The notes: generated by a model not told the origin, from the sequence alone. Counted from the first letter of the stretch, positions 1 to 11,398 are shown. The stretch is DNA of 64,000 nt from Zopfochytrium polystomum (GCA_025765615.1 JAIVFJ010000030.1:124001-188000); one strand, 5' to 3'. Made by a program: numbers and translations.

Positions 1-49
1 CACACAAAAGGTCAAGATAGGTACACTAACTGCGCAGTAGAGAGATTAC

Positions 50-1223
50 CTTAGCAGAACTGAAGGAGCGTCGTCGTCATCTCTCCGTTCTCGATTTTCC
101 AGATCCTTGAACACCGCAGTGACATTCTCCTTCCAGAGCTCCTCTATCGCGTTGATCTGAGATCCATTTACACGGCGGGCGCGAAGCACCTCTGCGTCTG
201 TGGGAACATATACCAACCAGGGCAGAAAAGATCGATCTGATATTAGCGGTAACCACTGGCTTGCGTCCCAGTTCGCCTCCTTCGACGATGTCTGCGCGTG
301 CTGCCTGCATGACCATTGTAGCAATTCAGTAAAGACGATAATGGAGAGTGGCAGTAACTGACCTGCAGAGCAAGACGACAACAGTCTCCTGCTTCGCTGG
401 TATGAAGCCAAGCAGGAAGACGTTTCGTGTTGCGCACACATAGCACTCCAAAATAGTCTCCCCAAGTGGCCCATCTGGATGCAAGCAAACCTCCTTATGT
501 TTCGCTTTCACCAAGTGGGTAATGATATGCGACCCGGAACTGCCAGCACGCGAATTGCAAAACCATTTATCGCAATGGAGACATTTCACAACTGATGGAG
601 GGGAGTGGATTCCACAGTATCTGTCTACTTGTCAGCGGGGTAATGGAATCAGGCTACATACTGGCAGGCGTGAGGTGGAAGCTCTTTCACCTCCACCGAC
701 GCGGCCGCATCGTCATCGTCTCCGTCTGCATCACCCTCTAAACGACAGAGAAATTGGAGGTATTTTGAGAATCTAGCTCCAGCAAACAACTATACCAACC
801 AAGATCTGGCTCCTGATCTTCCCTTCGAGATGTCTGTGAGAAGGACGATTCTTCGTCATCTTCCTCGTCTTCCCCAAAATCTAGCTTAGCTCCAGATCGC
901 CGCGACTTCGTCTTGTGGAACTGCTGGGACTGCGATTGAGAGAAGTCTGTGGATGTCAAAACATCATCTTCATCATCGTCATCCTCGTTGTCATCGTCTT
1001 CGTCATCGTCTTCTCCGTCCCTAGTGCTGTAGGTCTGCTGCGATACTGAGAGATCCTCGTATACGTAGTCGTCTCCCTGAGTGTCAGGTCCAAAGTCAAA
1101 AGCCCCGGACTGCGATTGTGACTGAGACTGCGGTTGGGACTCAGTTGATGATGTGGACTCAAGGCGGCTTGTTCCTTTGCTGTTCCTCATTTTTCCCTCT
1201 TTTCTTTCGTGAATTTTCGACAT
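50..1223 (-). CDS. UPF1: UPF1 RNA helicase (nonsense-mediated decay), N-terminal part only
   Basis: UPF1 is the ATP-dependent RNA helicase at the core of nonsense-mediated mRNA decay. Four exons are visible: 1223-800, 737-662, 620-363 and 304-50, and all phases agree; the rest lies beyond position 1. The cysteine/histidine-rich UPF2-binding domain is unmistakable: HACQYCGIH, then [41 protein letters not shown] and [20 protein letters not shown], then NWDASQW and IEELWKEN. These match the family in order and spacing. The region before it is acidic and SQ-rich, with a DTQG motif near residue 48. Start: ATG at 1223 or the in-frame ATG at 1190; the first overlaps the start codon of COQ2 on the other strand. 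The helicase domains are not in the window. Confidence 0.95.
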
Positions 1224-2549
1224 GTTCCGTTGCACTTCGCTGTTGCCCAAGGCAGGAACAGCCATCGGAACCCAGAGGTGCAGAATAACTGCACCGCGAG
1301 CGAGCTCCCTCCTCCACGATGCAAGACCCCTGAGGAGCCTCACCGCACTTTGTCAACGCCCTCGATATCCAGTGTCGCAGCTCTCCAATTCACACCGATT
1401 GGAGCGCGTACGGTTGGTGCAAACACCTCCGTCCTTGAGCCAACCGATGGAGCCGGGTCCACCCGATTGGTGGCACCGACGGCTACCGAAGTGGACCATC
1501 CCCTACCTCGCACTTGCTAGGATGGACAGGCCGGCTGGAACGCACTTACTGTTTCTGCCATGCGCTTGGTCGATCGGGATGGCAACTTACGCATCGATTC
1601 TTCAGGAAAGCAGCGCACTTGCTGCACAGCAGGCTTTGGGCACGATGGGTTTCGAGCTTACTTTATTTTATATCGGAGCAGTCGTCATGCGAGGTGCAGG
1701 ATGCACGATCAATGACATGTGGGATCGGGATTTGGATCAAAAAGTAGGTTAGAAGGAAAAGACGGAAGGTGACCGTGTTTCGCAGGTGGAAAGAACGCGT
1801 TCTCGACCTATTGCGTCAAACCAAGTCACCCAGTTTCAGGCTCTCGTATTTCTCGGAGCTCAACTTTCGGTTGGCTTGGCCGTCTTGCTGCAGCTAAATT
1901 GGTACAGGTACGTTTGGAGCCCGCATGATTGCCAAGGTGTGACCCGTTCATCAAGCGCAGCATTATTCTAGGCGCGTCATCCCTTGGTCTCGTTATTATT
2001 TATCCGCTCATGAAAAGAATAACACACTGGCCGCAAGCCGTTCTCGGCCTTGCCTTCAACTGGGGTGCTCTGTTGGGTTGGTCCGCCGTCGCAGGGGTCT
2101 GCAACTGGACCGTTTGCCTGCCATTGTACCTTTCCGGATGGTGTTGGACACTAGTTTATGACACCATTTATGCACTGCAGGTATGACACTGCCCGAACTC
2201 GCCAACAATCTAAACCCAGGTGGTTGGGCAGGATCGAGATGACGACCGGCTTGCGGGCGTGAAGTCAACAGCTCTTCGGTTTGGTGACAACGTAAAATGG
2301 TGGATCTCGGGATTCGCTGCAGCCTCGACGGCGTTGGTGGCTTTGGCAGGTTATCTGAACGGGCACGGACCGCTTTTTTACGCTTTTGGGGTCGCGGGTG
2401 CGGCTTTCCACTATGGTAAATTGATATGGGGACTTCGAGTCGACGACAGAGCAGACGCGGGAAAACGCTTTCGAGGCAGCAGACAATTTGGAGTGCTCGT
2501 TGCGGCGGGCGTGTTGCTGGACATTGGGTGGAGGTTCGTGGTGGACTGA
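1222..2549 (+). CDS. COQ2: 4-hydroxybenzoate polyprenyltransferase, mitochondrial (ubiquinone synthesis)
   Basis: This UbiA-family enzyme joins the polyprenyl tail to 4-hydroxybenzoate in ubiquinone biosynthesis, in the mitochondrial inner membrane. Exons are 1222-1743, 1786-1907, 1961-2180 and 2232-2549, with consistent phases. Visible signatures are the first prenyl-diphosphate motif [10 protein letters not shown] followed by [30 protein letters not shown] with [26 protein letters not shown], and the second aspartate motif DRDDD before [10 protein letters not shown]. Several hydrophobic segments span the protein. The first about 85 residues are arginine- and serine-rich with almost no acid, as expected for a mitochondrial presequence, which supports the 1222 start. 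That ATG overlaps the divergent UPF1 start, so the two genes have no separate 5' space. Confidence 0.96.
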
Positions 2550-2703
2550 AGTGCTCGTGGAGAGCACGCTCTTTTTTTCTTTCCTTCCCAGATCGTCTTG
2601 AATAGACCACAAGTCAATGTCGCGCTTCTTGCTCCGGGAAGGCGGGAGGCGGGAGCTTTTTGTGTTCAGTGTGTGGCCTGCCTTTTTTGTATTTTTATTT
2701 TTA

Positions 2704-2747
<44 letters not shown>

Positions 2748-2838
2748 ATTTTTTTTTCCCCCCGACTTTTTTATTTCTGTTCAGACACACGCAGATGGCG
2801 CCTGCCACCAACAAAACAATAATAATAAAAACACAGTA

Positions 2839-2962
2839 ATGATCGTTGTCGCCCTCCATGGCTTTGGCGCGAACTCGGACGTCATGGACTTCCAGCTCAC
2901 CGCGCTGCGGATGGCGTACGATCGCTGCTGCTCCGAAGCGACAGCAGTCGCCGGGACTCTCT

Positions 2963-2993
<31 letters not shown>

Positions 2994-3877
2994 AACCGGC
3001 TCCGCTCCATCTCACACCACCGCCCCCGAGCATCCTCTCAAGCCCAAGAAGGCAACAGACACAAACGGGGCCCCCCCTCCCAAGCCACTCGTCGCGCACA
3101 GCCCGAACGGGCCATTCGATTGCCCAGACTCCTGTAAGTAGTAAGATCGGACTTCTTTTTTTTTTTTTTTTTTTTTTTTTTTTGTGCCCTTGCTTCGCCG
3201 CCTACTACTTGGCCGGCATTCCACCGCGCGCGCTGGCTAACCCCCAAAGCAAAAAAAAAAAAAAAACAACAGCGCTCAAGTCGGTTCTGCCCGGACCCTT
3301 CTACATGTGGTCCAGCAGAAAGGAACTGAACCCCGCGCAGGCCTCGGCCTCCATCGACGTTGTCGTCAACGCCTTGAAACGGCACAGCCCGGTCGACGGG
3401 CTCATTGGATTCTCGCAGGGCAGCGTCATCGTCGCCATACTGGAAGCCCTGGCGTCGGAAGGCCGCATCCCCCGGCTGTGGAAGTTTTGCGTGTTCATGT
3501 GCTGCCCGGGCCTGTCGAGCGTCGTCGTCGATTCCGCGGGGTCACCGAACGACGACGCGGGGGTCGACAAACGCCTCGCCGACCAGATCGTTGAAAAGTT
3601 CACGGCCGTGTTCCCGGACGAGATGAGGCGACTGCCCGGACTGCGGAGCGGGGAAGGCGGGGAGGAGGGAAAGCCGACGTGGAGAATCAACGCGCCGTCA
3701 TTCCACGTCATGGGAAAGGAGGACACTATCTTGGAGGAGAGTCAGGGCTTTTTCAGCATCTGCGAGCCTTCCGGTCGTAGACAGTATACCCACAGCAAGG
3801 GACACATAGTTCCATTCAACGATTTGGGGCTTGTAGATGCGTTTCACGCTTTCCTTCTTCCCTTCGTGTTCCCTTAA
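2839..3877 (+). CDS. Serine hydrolase, FSH family (FSH1/OVCA2-like)
   Basis: Exons are 2839-3133 and 3273-3877; the 139-nt intron holds a T run and an A run. The protein starts MIVVALHGFGANSDVM, an FSH-type opening with the oxyanion strand. It carries the nucleophile elbow GFSQGS, the acidic region MGKEDTILEES and the C-terminal HSKGHIVPF that supplies the catalytic histidine, giving a Ser-Asp-His alpha/beta hydrolase. Substrate is unknown; family members are small esterases. About 60 residues of Ala/Thr/Pro-rich sequence are inserted before the intron, between the first strand and the FYMW region, which is longer than usual for the family. A longer reading from an upstream ATG at 2617 runs through a T-rich tract and is unlikely. 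Confidence 0.9.
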
Positions 3878-4065
3878 TAATATGCTCCATTCCCAACCGA
3901 ACCCATGATAGGGCGCCACCCCAGAACCCAGAACTCCCCGTCACTAAAATAACATGTGTATTCAGAAAAAGAAGCACACCTAGCTGCTCGAACCAATCTT
4001 CCGTCAGCAAGAAAAGCGACCGCTAGACAACCGGTCCAGCTCAGCTCCGACTCGCCGCCACCTGT

Positions 4066-4953
4066 TTACTTCTGGCCTCGCGTTTCCTCTCTCCCAACGC
4101 CCGCGAGAAACGCGGCGCCATCCCACTCGGTCGCCTTCCGATTAATCTCGCGCTGTCGGTCCCTCGACACAATCTCCTCCACAACTTCGCCGTCGCCTCG
4201 GATGAGCCGCGTTCGACCGGACAACGGGTCGAGCACGCGGCGGATGCGAGACTGGGCTGCCTCGTACTCCTGCTTGGACTGGGGCGCGGTGGAGGTGCGC
4301 CTCGGGTGGGTCGCCTGCTGCGCCGAAGACTGGGGCGTCTGCGAAGAGACTGGTGATGTGGCGGTTGAGACCGCTGAGGAACGCGAGCCCTGGCGGGGTG
4401 GCGCGGTATCGACGGACAGGCCAGTGGCCGCGGCGGGACGAGACGCACTCACTGGTGCAGACAGAAATGATTCGAGAGAGTGAAGGAAGAGAGAGTTATC
4501 GGCCTGCACTGCGTGGTGGTGGTGGTGATGGTGGTGGTGGTGGTGGTGGTGACGTTGAGCGACACTTGTTTCGTTGCCCGACGACTTCGCCTTCTTCTTC
4601 AAAGCCTTTTTCGAGTCCTTCTCGCTTTTCTTCTTCTTCGTCTTCTTCTTCTTCTTCTTCTCCTTCGACTTGCCAGACTTTCCTCCATTGTCGTTCCTTC
4701 GTTCGTCGTGATGGAGGGTGGAAGTTGCACTGCCTCTCCTGCGGTGGCGCGGAGAGAGTGACCTTGACCGTCGCTCTTGAGCATGGCCACTTTCCCGCTC
4801 GTGGCGGCGGCTCGGGCGACGGGACGAGTGGGAGGATGTCGATCGGGATGAGACAGACGAATCAGTCGATGACGACGAGGACGAGGAAGCTGAGCGGCTG
4901 GAGCTCGAAGGCTGTTGTCGTTTCCGACCGCGTCCATGGGCATGGTCACGCAT
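4066..4953 (-). CDS. ARL6IP4: ARL6IP4/SR-25-like splicing-associated protein
   Basis: A single-exon, 295-residue protein. The N-terminal half is Arg/Ser-rich with long Ser runs and RS/SR dipeptides, then a Lys-rich block, a run of 13 His and a Ser/Thr/Ala linker. The last about 60 residues hold the family signature: [19 protein letters not shown], then [19 protein letters not shown] and [10 protein letters not shown]. This C-terminal block is what defines ARL6IP4 (SRp25), a nuclear-speckle protein tied to splicing. The start at 4953 is chosen because sequence upstream reads through an A/T homopolymer in the leader. It lies 92 bp downstream of the RNF216-like gene on the same strand, but shared transcription is not implied. 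Confidence 0.85.
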   Translation of the reverse strand: MRDHAHGRGRKRQQPSSSSRSASSSSSSSTDSSVSSRSTSSHSSRRPSRRHERESGHAQERRSRSLSPRHRRRGSATSTLHHDERRNDNGGKSGKSKEKKKKKKTKKKKSEKDSKKALKKKAKSSGNETSVAQRHHHHHHHHHHHHHAVQADNSLFLHSLESFLSAPVSASRPAAATGLSVDTAPPRQGSRSSAVSTATSPVSSQTPQSSAQQATHPRRTSTAPQSKQEYEAAQSRIRRVLDPLSGRTRLIRGDGEVVEEIVSRDRQREINRKATEWDGAAFLAGVGREETRGQK

Positions 4954-5045
4954 GATTTCAAAAACAAAAAAAAAAAAAAAAAAAAAAAAACCACAATACA
5001 CACGTCGGTTCCCATTTGAGCGGCATATAAACAATGGACATGGAA

Positions 5046-7491
5046 TCAAGGAGCAAAGCCTGCGGCCATCAGCGTGTCAGCATACGCTTTTCTCGCGCGC
5101 GCAAGAGCTTGCTGCTGAGTGTGGAGGTGTTGCCTCAGGGACTCCAGGTACCGTCGGTAATTTTGCACATCAACCTGTCTCTTCCTGCAGTCCTTCTCCA
5201 AATTCAGCCGGGCAGATCTCGTTGCTGATGCTGGAAGAGCCGCCAGACGGTCCGACGAAGTCTTTGCCACAAATTCGAGGCGGGTCAGTTGCGCTGCCGC
5301 GACCGTGATGTTATTTGCTGTATGGTCACACCCGGCTTGCATGACAGCAAAGTTTGGAGGCACAGGACGAGGTACTTTCGGCGCCTCGACAGCGATATCA
5401 GCTTCCACAATTTCGGGATTTTCATCTTTCAGCCGCTGCACTGCCAGCTTGGCTGCATTGGCGACTTCTTCGGCATTCCTCTTGACGCTATCATCCCAAA
5501 GAGGACACAAGCCAGTCGGGCAAGGCTTGGTGGAGTTGTGAAAGTGGTCATAACCTTTGATGGACTTTTTACAGACGTAGCACATGAGCTGCTGGCATTG
5601 GGGGCACTGCATTTTGTTACACCCTACGATACGAAATTGGAGGCACTAAGTTAAGAACTGAATTTACTTTTCTTTCTTACCGTCGGTTTTGAAGAATTTT
5701 GCTTTGCAGCCATTGCATTCTCGTAACAGTGCTTTTGTCATTTCTTCTTCGACTTTGTGTCGCACATCCAAAACGTCATCTTTTGCGGCCTCTGGAAACG
5801 CAAGTCAAAAACAGCAAACCACTGAAAATGGAAGGCACACCTGCACATGATTTGGGCAAGTGATTTGGTTTGCGGCAAAGTCGGCAGCTGATAGTTCCAC
5901 AACCTGCGGACTTGCAGTGAAACAACTTGTCCACCGTTGCGTCTGTGCTCATGATGGCGCCGTAGTCACAGAACGGGCACGTAACTAACCCCGATAGCCC
6001 AGCCTTGCGGATAGCTTCTTCTTGGCACAGGCGATCATACCCGTCCAAAACCTTCTCCGACAAAAATCGTTCCATTTCGCATCGCGGGAATGGAAACTTG
6101 CAGCCAGAGCTGTCTAAGCACATGATCTCCGTCTTTCCTGCACAATCATCAAAAGGAACGTCTGGTGGTAAGTTGCTTACTGAGGCCAATGACGTTTTCT
6201 GCTGCTTTTCTCGCGCACTCCATACAGAACAAATGGCCGTCTTGACACTGCGTCATTTGGACGAGGGAGTACTCTCCATAGCAACAGCCGCATTCAATAT
6301 CTGCCGGTTCATCTGGGTGAGCCATGGGTTCTCCAGAGGCTCCCGTCTCCGTCTTGGCTTCGTTGTCCTGTTGACCATCGGAGATTACATCCGCTGCGAA
6401 AAGAAAAGCAGGGACGGAGTCTGCTCAGCGTCGAAGTGTAGTCGACAGGACACTTACCTCGGATTTGTTTCCACAATGCCAAATGCTTTTCGAAAACCGG
6501 ATCAGTTCCTCCAACCCTTCCCTTCCCTTTCGTGACAGATTTTTTTACACAGCCGAGGTCAGTTTTTAAGCGTTCGTGAATGCTGACGCAGGTAGGGACG
6601 AGCTGAAAGGAATTTTCCCTGAACATGTCACGAACGGTACTGTTATATAGGTGGGGGAACTCCTCGTATAAAAGAAAATTCAAGCTGTTCGTACTGCTTT
6701 AGACTTTCCGAGGATCAAACGTTTGATGCCTTACCAAGCCTCGTGGTATTGTGAGGTCGCCTTGAACTCGGGGTCCACTTGAGTTGAGAGTTTAGCCTTT
6801 TTTTGGCCACCCGGCTCTTCCCCATCGCACTTGCGCTTGTTTGAGGTGGAGGCTGAAGCACGTTTCGGGTACTTGCCATTCTTTTCAAAGATCTTCTCAA
6901 GGGCGTCCTGGTAATCCTCGCTTTCGCGAAGTTGCTCGGCAAGCCATTCCGGATCTATCATTCAGAAATGAGTCAAGTCCGAAACTCAGAACGACCATCA
7001 CAGCCGCACAGTTGCGTGCCCGTGTTACGCGACAAGCGCCACGAATGCGGGGTTTTGGCGGCATCGTGTTCAAGGGGGTTGGAAAAACATGTTCGGAAAA
7101 GTTGCTTGCCTGCGTCTGGAAAAAGCTCCGCCAGGCTTGCCACCGGGTCTGGAGGTTCTTTACTCTCGTCGTCAGGAACAACGATCGCCGCAGCTTCGCC
7201 ATTTGTTGCAGGTGTGGCGGCATCTTTTGGCGCAGCTGAAGGGGCCGGTGCTGGGTTGCTGAGAGCGACTTCAATGATCCAGCTCAGCAAAGTAGTTTCG
7301 TCAACGTCTGCTGCGGGGGCGGCGGGTACTGGGGGAACTGGTTTGGTGCTTGTCGGGTCGCCATCGTCGTCTTCCTCCAGCTCCGTGGCAGCAGGTCGCA
7401 GTGTGCTCTTGCCCTTGCGGATCAGATCATGGAGCTGGTCGACTTCGTAGTGGGGAAGGATGGTGAGGAGTTGGTCAATAAGGGCCGGCAT
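5046..7491 (-). CDS. RNF216: RBR-type E3 ubiquitin ligase, RNF216/TRIAD3-like
   Basis: Seven exons: 7491-7110, 6954-6735, about 6693-6458 (6684 also possible), 6393-6181, 6137-5841, 5791-5681 and 5623-5046, about 678 residues; phases close throughout. RING1 is [16 protein letters not shown] with DGHLFCMEC; the in-between-RING part includes [10 protein letters not shown] and [16 protein letters not shown]; the RING2-like part has [23 protein letters not shown], and [18 protein letters not shown]. The order and the GYDHF ending match RNF216 rather than parkin or ARIH. A coiled-coil-like Arg/Gln-rich tail follows. RBR ligases take ubiquitin from E2 onto a RING2 cysteine before transfer; substrates here are unknown. 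The first intron uses a GC donor. Start at [20 protein letters not shown], a short leucine-rich segment. Confidence 0.93.
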
Positions 7492-7775
7492 CTTGCTGCG
7501 CCGCGGGTTGCTTTCCCCACAAACTTTGCAATTGACAATTGCAAACGATTCTGGAGGAGACGTGTTTTCTTTTTCTTTGCGAGCTTGTCTCTTTCCCTCC
7601 AAAGCTCCCACGGCAAGACGGTCAGTCAGTCAGACAGTCCAGCTAAAAAACCAAAAAAAAAAAAAAAACAAACGGGCTGAGGAATTGGTGCAATCAGGCA
7701 CCTATAAAACAGTTTGAAATCGACGAGGCGATAGCTTTCCAATAAAAACGTCTTAGGAAAAGCGAAGTCTTTTAA

Positions 7776-9873
7776 CTATCGCCGAAGGAGAAGAGCAAAC
7801 AGCGCGACCACAGAAATGCCGAGCAGGATGCCGCTTCCCGCATCCAGAACAATAACTCCTAAGAATGTCAGCCACCAAATCAAACCAGGCTCTGCGGCTT
7901 GCAAGTAAGCACTCCATTGTGGCGAAGGCCGTCGCGATTCCGACGGTGGCACATCCGCAGCTGCACTGTCTGGAACAGACTTCATTGACGAGGAAGTCGG
8001 TGCTCCGGGGCTGCCCACATGGGCCGCCGCAGAGGCCACAGAATGCGACGACGAAGACTGGCCTTGGGCATGGCTCTCGTCAACGGAAATGTTTGTCCGC
8101 CCGCTTGGCTCGTTGAGATCACTGGCGGGCGCTGGATGCGTGGCCTCCAAAAGTTGCTCCTTGGCATGCGATTCGCGAAGCTCATGAGCACGGAGAACAG
8201 CAGTCCTTCCGAGTTCCCATCCAACCCTTACTCGCAAAAGGACACTTTTCAAAGCAACAATAACGATGACTGCCAGGCAACCGAGTGGGACAGTCTCGAA
8301 CCATATCCCGATAAGGCAAATAACGAGGGCAACAGTGGCAGAGGCAACAAGAGAATTGAGCGGGGTGCGAGAATCCGTCTGGCCTGCCAGTATGGCAGAT
8401 CGCGAAACCGATCCACTCGGAAGATGGGCACTGAAGAATGATCCAAACATTGAGGCTACCGCAAGAGCGAGAAGGTCTTGATTGGCGATTGTGCTGTATT
8501 GAGATGGAGGGTATGGCACGCGAGTTCCTGAAGGCAAACTTTGCGAGATGGCGCCTTGTTCATCTGTTGCGCAACGGTCCTCCATCGCAAAGTCACTGTA
8601 CGTTCCAAAGCTTCTAGTGACTGAGTAGGCTGTCACAAAGCAAACAATTCCGATCAAACTGGCTCCTGGCAGCATCTGCAAGACCAAAGATATTGGGGAG
8701 ACGGGAACTTGCCCGAGCAGCGTCCATGGCATTTTTGGTGGAGGAAGTCCGGCTGGAATGGGCCCGATTATAGCGATTCCGAAGCGGTCTTTCCAGTTGA
8801 ACAAGTATGCGGTGAAAGCAAAAATTGCGATTGTGAGAATAACGTCACAAATGGGATGAACTTGCTGAGGCTTAGGCGATGGTTGCGGGACACCGGTCTC
8901 TGCGGATGCGTCATCCGCTATTTGTTGCCAGCGGCGCGCACGCTTTTCCATCCACACGTTGTACTGCGTCCGGGCAAATATTTCAAAGCTGTGCAAGGCT
9001 GAAAGAACTCCAAACGTGGCCACAGCCACCAAAATAGCAGCCAAACTCGTCTTCGGGAGGGCGTTGAGAAGGGCCCAGACCGTTCGGAAGAAGTTAAATG
9101 TTCCATTAAACGATGGAACTTTAACGCCAAGGATATACTTGATTTGAGTCAATCCGATGCAAAAGGCGCTGCCGACCATAAATCCAGACACGAGATGGTC
9201 GGGCAGGAGTACAGTAATGCGGTTTCCCCCGCCAAAAGCCCACAAAAGAAACTGTAGAAGGCCGACGAGGAAAGATAGTAACATGACAATCGATATGTAT
9301 GTAGCGAGTGAGGGATCGTCTTGTGAAATGGACTCGAAATCAACCATAGCAACGGGAAGGATCGCCGCAGTTTGTGTCGCGTTGACCTGAGATTGTTCAA
9401 TCCATTCAAAGGCGGATGACGACGTTTGCGAAATCATCATCGCAATCACAGCAAATGGACCGATGTTTTGGAAGGCAGAAGGGCCAAAGAAGGCATAGAT
9501 AATCCCGGGAAATATCGCCGCGTAAAGTCCATAGACAGGAGGAAGAGACGCCAAAACTGAGAGAGAAAGTCTTAGTGAAAACGGTGCCAGTGAGAGAGAG
9601 AGCGAGAGAGAGAAAGAGAGTGTTACCGGCATAGGCCATTGCCTGTGGAATAACAAGTGTGGCGATCGTTACGCCTGCGGTTGCGTCTTTGGCGAAGAAG
9701 GACGGCCTGTAGCGCGGAAGCCAGGCTAGGGAGGCGATGGCAGGTGGACGAGAAGACTGTGGTTTTGGCGCAACAGCAAGAGTAGATGAGGTCAACGTCG
9801 CCGTCGTCGTTGGGGCCGCCCTTCGTGGCGCGAGCGGCGTACGCTCGTTGGGAGGTGGTGGCGGCGTTGTCAT
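7776..9873 (-). CDS. SulP/SLC26-family anion transporter lacking a C-terminal STAS domain
   Basis: Two exons, 9873-9627 and 9556-7776, 675 residues. The signature region is present: FFAKDATAGVTIATLVIPQAMAYA followed by LASLPPVYGLYAAIFPGIIYAFFG, then DHLVSGFMVGSAFCIGLTQIKYILG, and SFFSAHLPSGSVSRSAI in the second repeat. About 12-14 hydrophobic segments can be counted. Two oddities: a hydrophilic stretch of about 110 residues rich in Ser, Ala and Pro splits the last pair of membrane segments, and translation stops at LLLRR right after the last one, where the cytoplasmic STAS domain normally follows. I find no STAS-like exon in the 284 bp before the next gene. Substrate (sulfate, molybdate, bicarbonate or other) cannot be told from sequence. 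Confidence 0.93.
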
Positions 9874-10002
9874 GGCCAAACCAGTGCAATGCAAACCAGT
9901 GGAGAGAGAGAAGTTGTCAAGGTTTGTGTCTGAGAAAGAAATATCGAACAGCCAAGTAAGTGGGCAGGGAGGGCATGATGAAACAGACACACGGCGAATT
10001 GC

Positions 10003-10191
10003 ATGATGATCGAGGGAGCAGCAGCAGCAGCGGCAGCAGCAGCACCAGCACCAGCAGCACCAGCAGTGCTTGCTCGCATATCGCGGCTGTTCCTGCAAAT
10101 GGCCCCGATCGCACTCCTGGGTCGTGAGGTCGCCCTGATTCACCCGAGTGAGAACCACCACGAGCATAGCAGCAACAGCAACAGTAAAAGT

Positions 10192-10236
<45 letters not shown>

Positions 10237-11329
10237 GAGGACAGTCCGTTCTGCAGCACTGGCCGACTCTGGACTGCGCAACTTCAGCAGGAGCTTCTCA
10301 ATCTGACTTGCCTGCACCCCGCCGCCAAGCGCTTCCCACCGGCCCGATCGTACATCTATCGGTTTCTTAAACTAGTCATCCACGAAATCGAGTCGGTTCA
10401 AAGAACAGATGTGGCCGCCGGCGCCGGCGTTGAGGTCTGCGAAGAACTCATGTCACTTCATCTCGACTACATGGCAACGCCATCTTCTGGTCTGGACGGA
10501 GCGAGCGAGCCATCACTCTGCTTCAAAACATACTTGTTTCCGAGGCTCTCTGATCGGTCCCTTGCTTTGGGCAATGGATCGGCGACAAAGTCCGAGTGGA
10601 TTACCCTCCAAGAAGACGCCGCTGTCATTCGCAACGGCACCACCGGTTTGCGAACCTGGCCTGCGTCCCTGCGGCTGATGGAATTCTTGTCTGAAGCCGA
10701 GAATTTTTCGCTTGTATGTGGTAAATCGGTCCTCGAGCTGGGAACCGGTACTGGAGCAGTTGGGTTGGCTTGTGCCAAGAGGTTCGGAGCATCTTCGGTG
10801 ACCATGACCGATTCCCACGAGTTGGTGCTCCGTCTTGTGAGGGACAACGTCCACATCAATTTTGATGCAGGTGAAAATGGCGATGTGGAGGGAACGTGGG
10901 ATAATCCGCCCGTGAGAGTCACCAAGCTGGATTGGGAAGAGGCGGAGGACGGCGAATTTCGGCGGTTAATGCGCGGCGACCCGCCAGCGGGTGACGGGGA
11001 GGGCAACGTGGATCTCTCCCCGCCCATCGACGTCATCATTGGGGCCGATCTCGTGTTCAATCCTTTACTAGTACCCCCCGCTGGTGCGGGTTCTTCGCGG
11101 GCTTTTCGAGGCTGCCCACTTTGAGGGGCGCCAGCTGTACGCCATCATGGCGGTCATGGAAAGGGTTGAGAGTACACAAGAGCTGTTTCGGGAGAGTCTG
11201 GAAGCGGCCGGGCTGCGCAGCGAGCTTCTCGGGACATCGCCGAGCTCGCCGTCTACCGAGCCGTGGTTCCGCCACGAAGAAGTTGGCGTGGCCTCGGTCC
11301 TGCAGATTCGGCTGGAAAGCGTTGGGTAG
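10003..11329 (+). CDS. EEF2KMT: EEF2KMT/FAM86-type eEF2-lysine methyltransferase, with an apparent 1-nt frameshift
   Basis: A seven-beta-strand methyltransferase that trimethylates a lysine of elongation factor 2. Family features in order: YIYRFLKLVIHEIES, SLHLDYM, then LQEDAAVIRNGTTGLRTWPA, the AdoMet loop VLELGTGTGAVGLA, TDSHELVLRLVRDNV, VTKLDW, and DVIIGADLVFNP. After NPLLVP the frame ends in a few codons, while the frame shifted by one base continues with RVLRGLFEAAHFEGRQL to the stop at 11329. The shift falls in a run of six C at 11074-11079; five C would join both parts without a gap. This is either a sequencing or assembly indel or a broken allele. The N-terminus carries Ala and Ser runs encoded by CAG/AGC repeats; starts at 10003 or 10099 are both possible. 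Confidence 0.87.
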
Positions 11330-11398
11330 TGGATGGGGGTCTTTGAAGCTGTGGATTGTCGGGTTTCATGAACAACCCCAAAACAATACGAAGTGCCC

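Noticed and set aside
2617..2838. N-terminal extension of the FSH hydrolase from an upstream ATG
   Set aside because: The extension is Phe/Ile/Leu encoded by a TTTTTAT repeat; the family starts at MIVVALHGFGAN.
4966..4990. Poly(A) tracts as tails of retrotransposed gene copies
   Set aside because: They occur in introns and promoters with no target-site duplications or adjacent intronless copies; the genome is simply rich in homopolymers.
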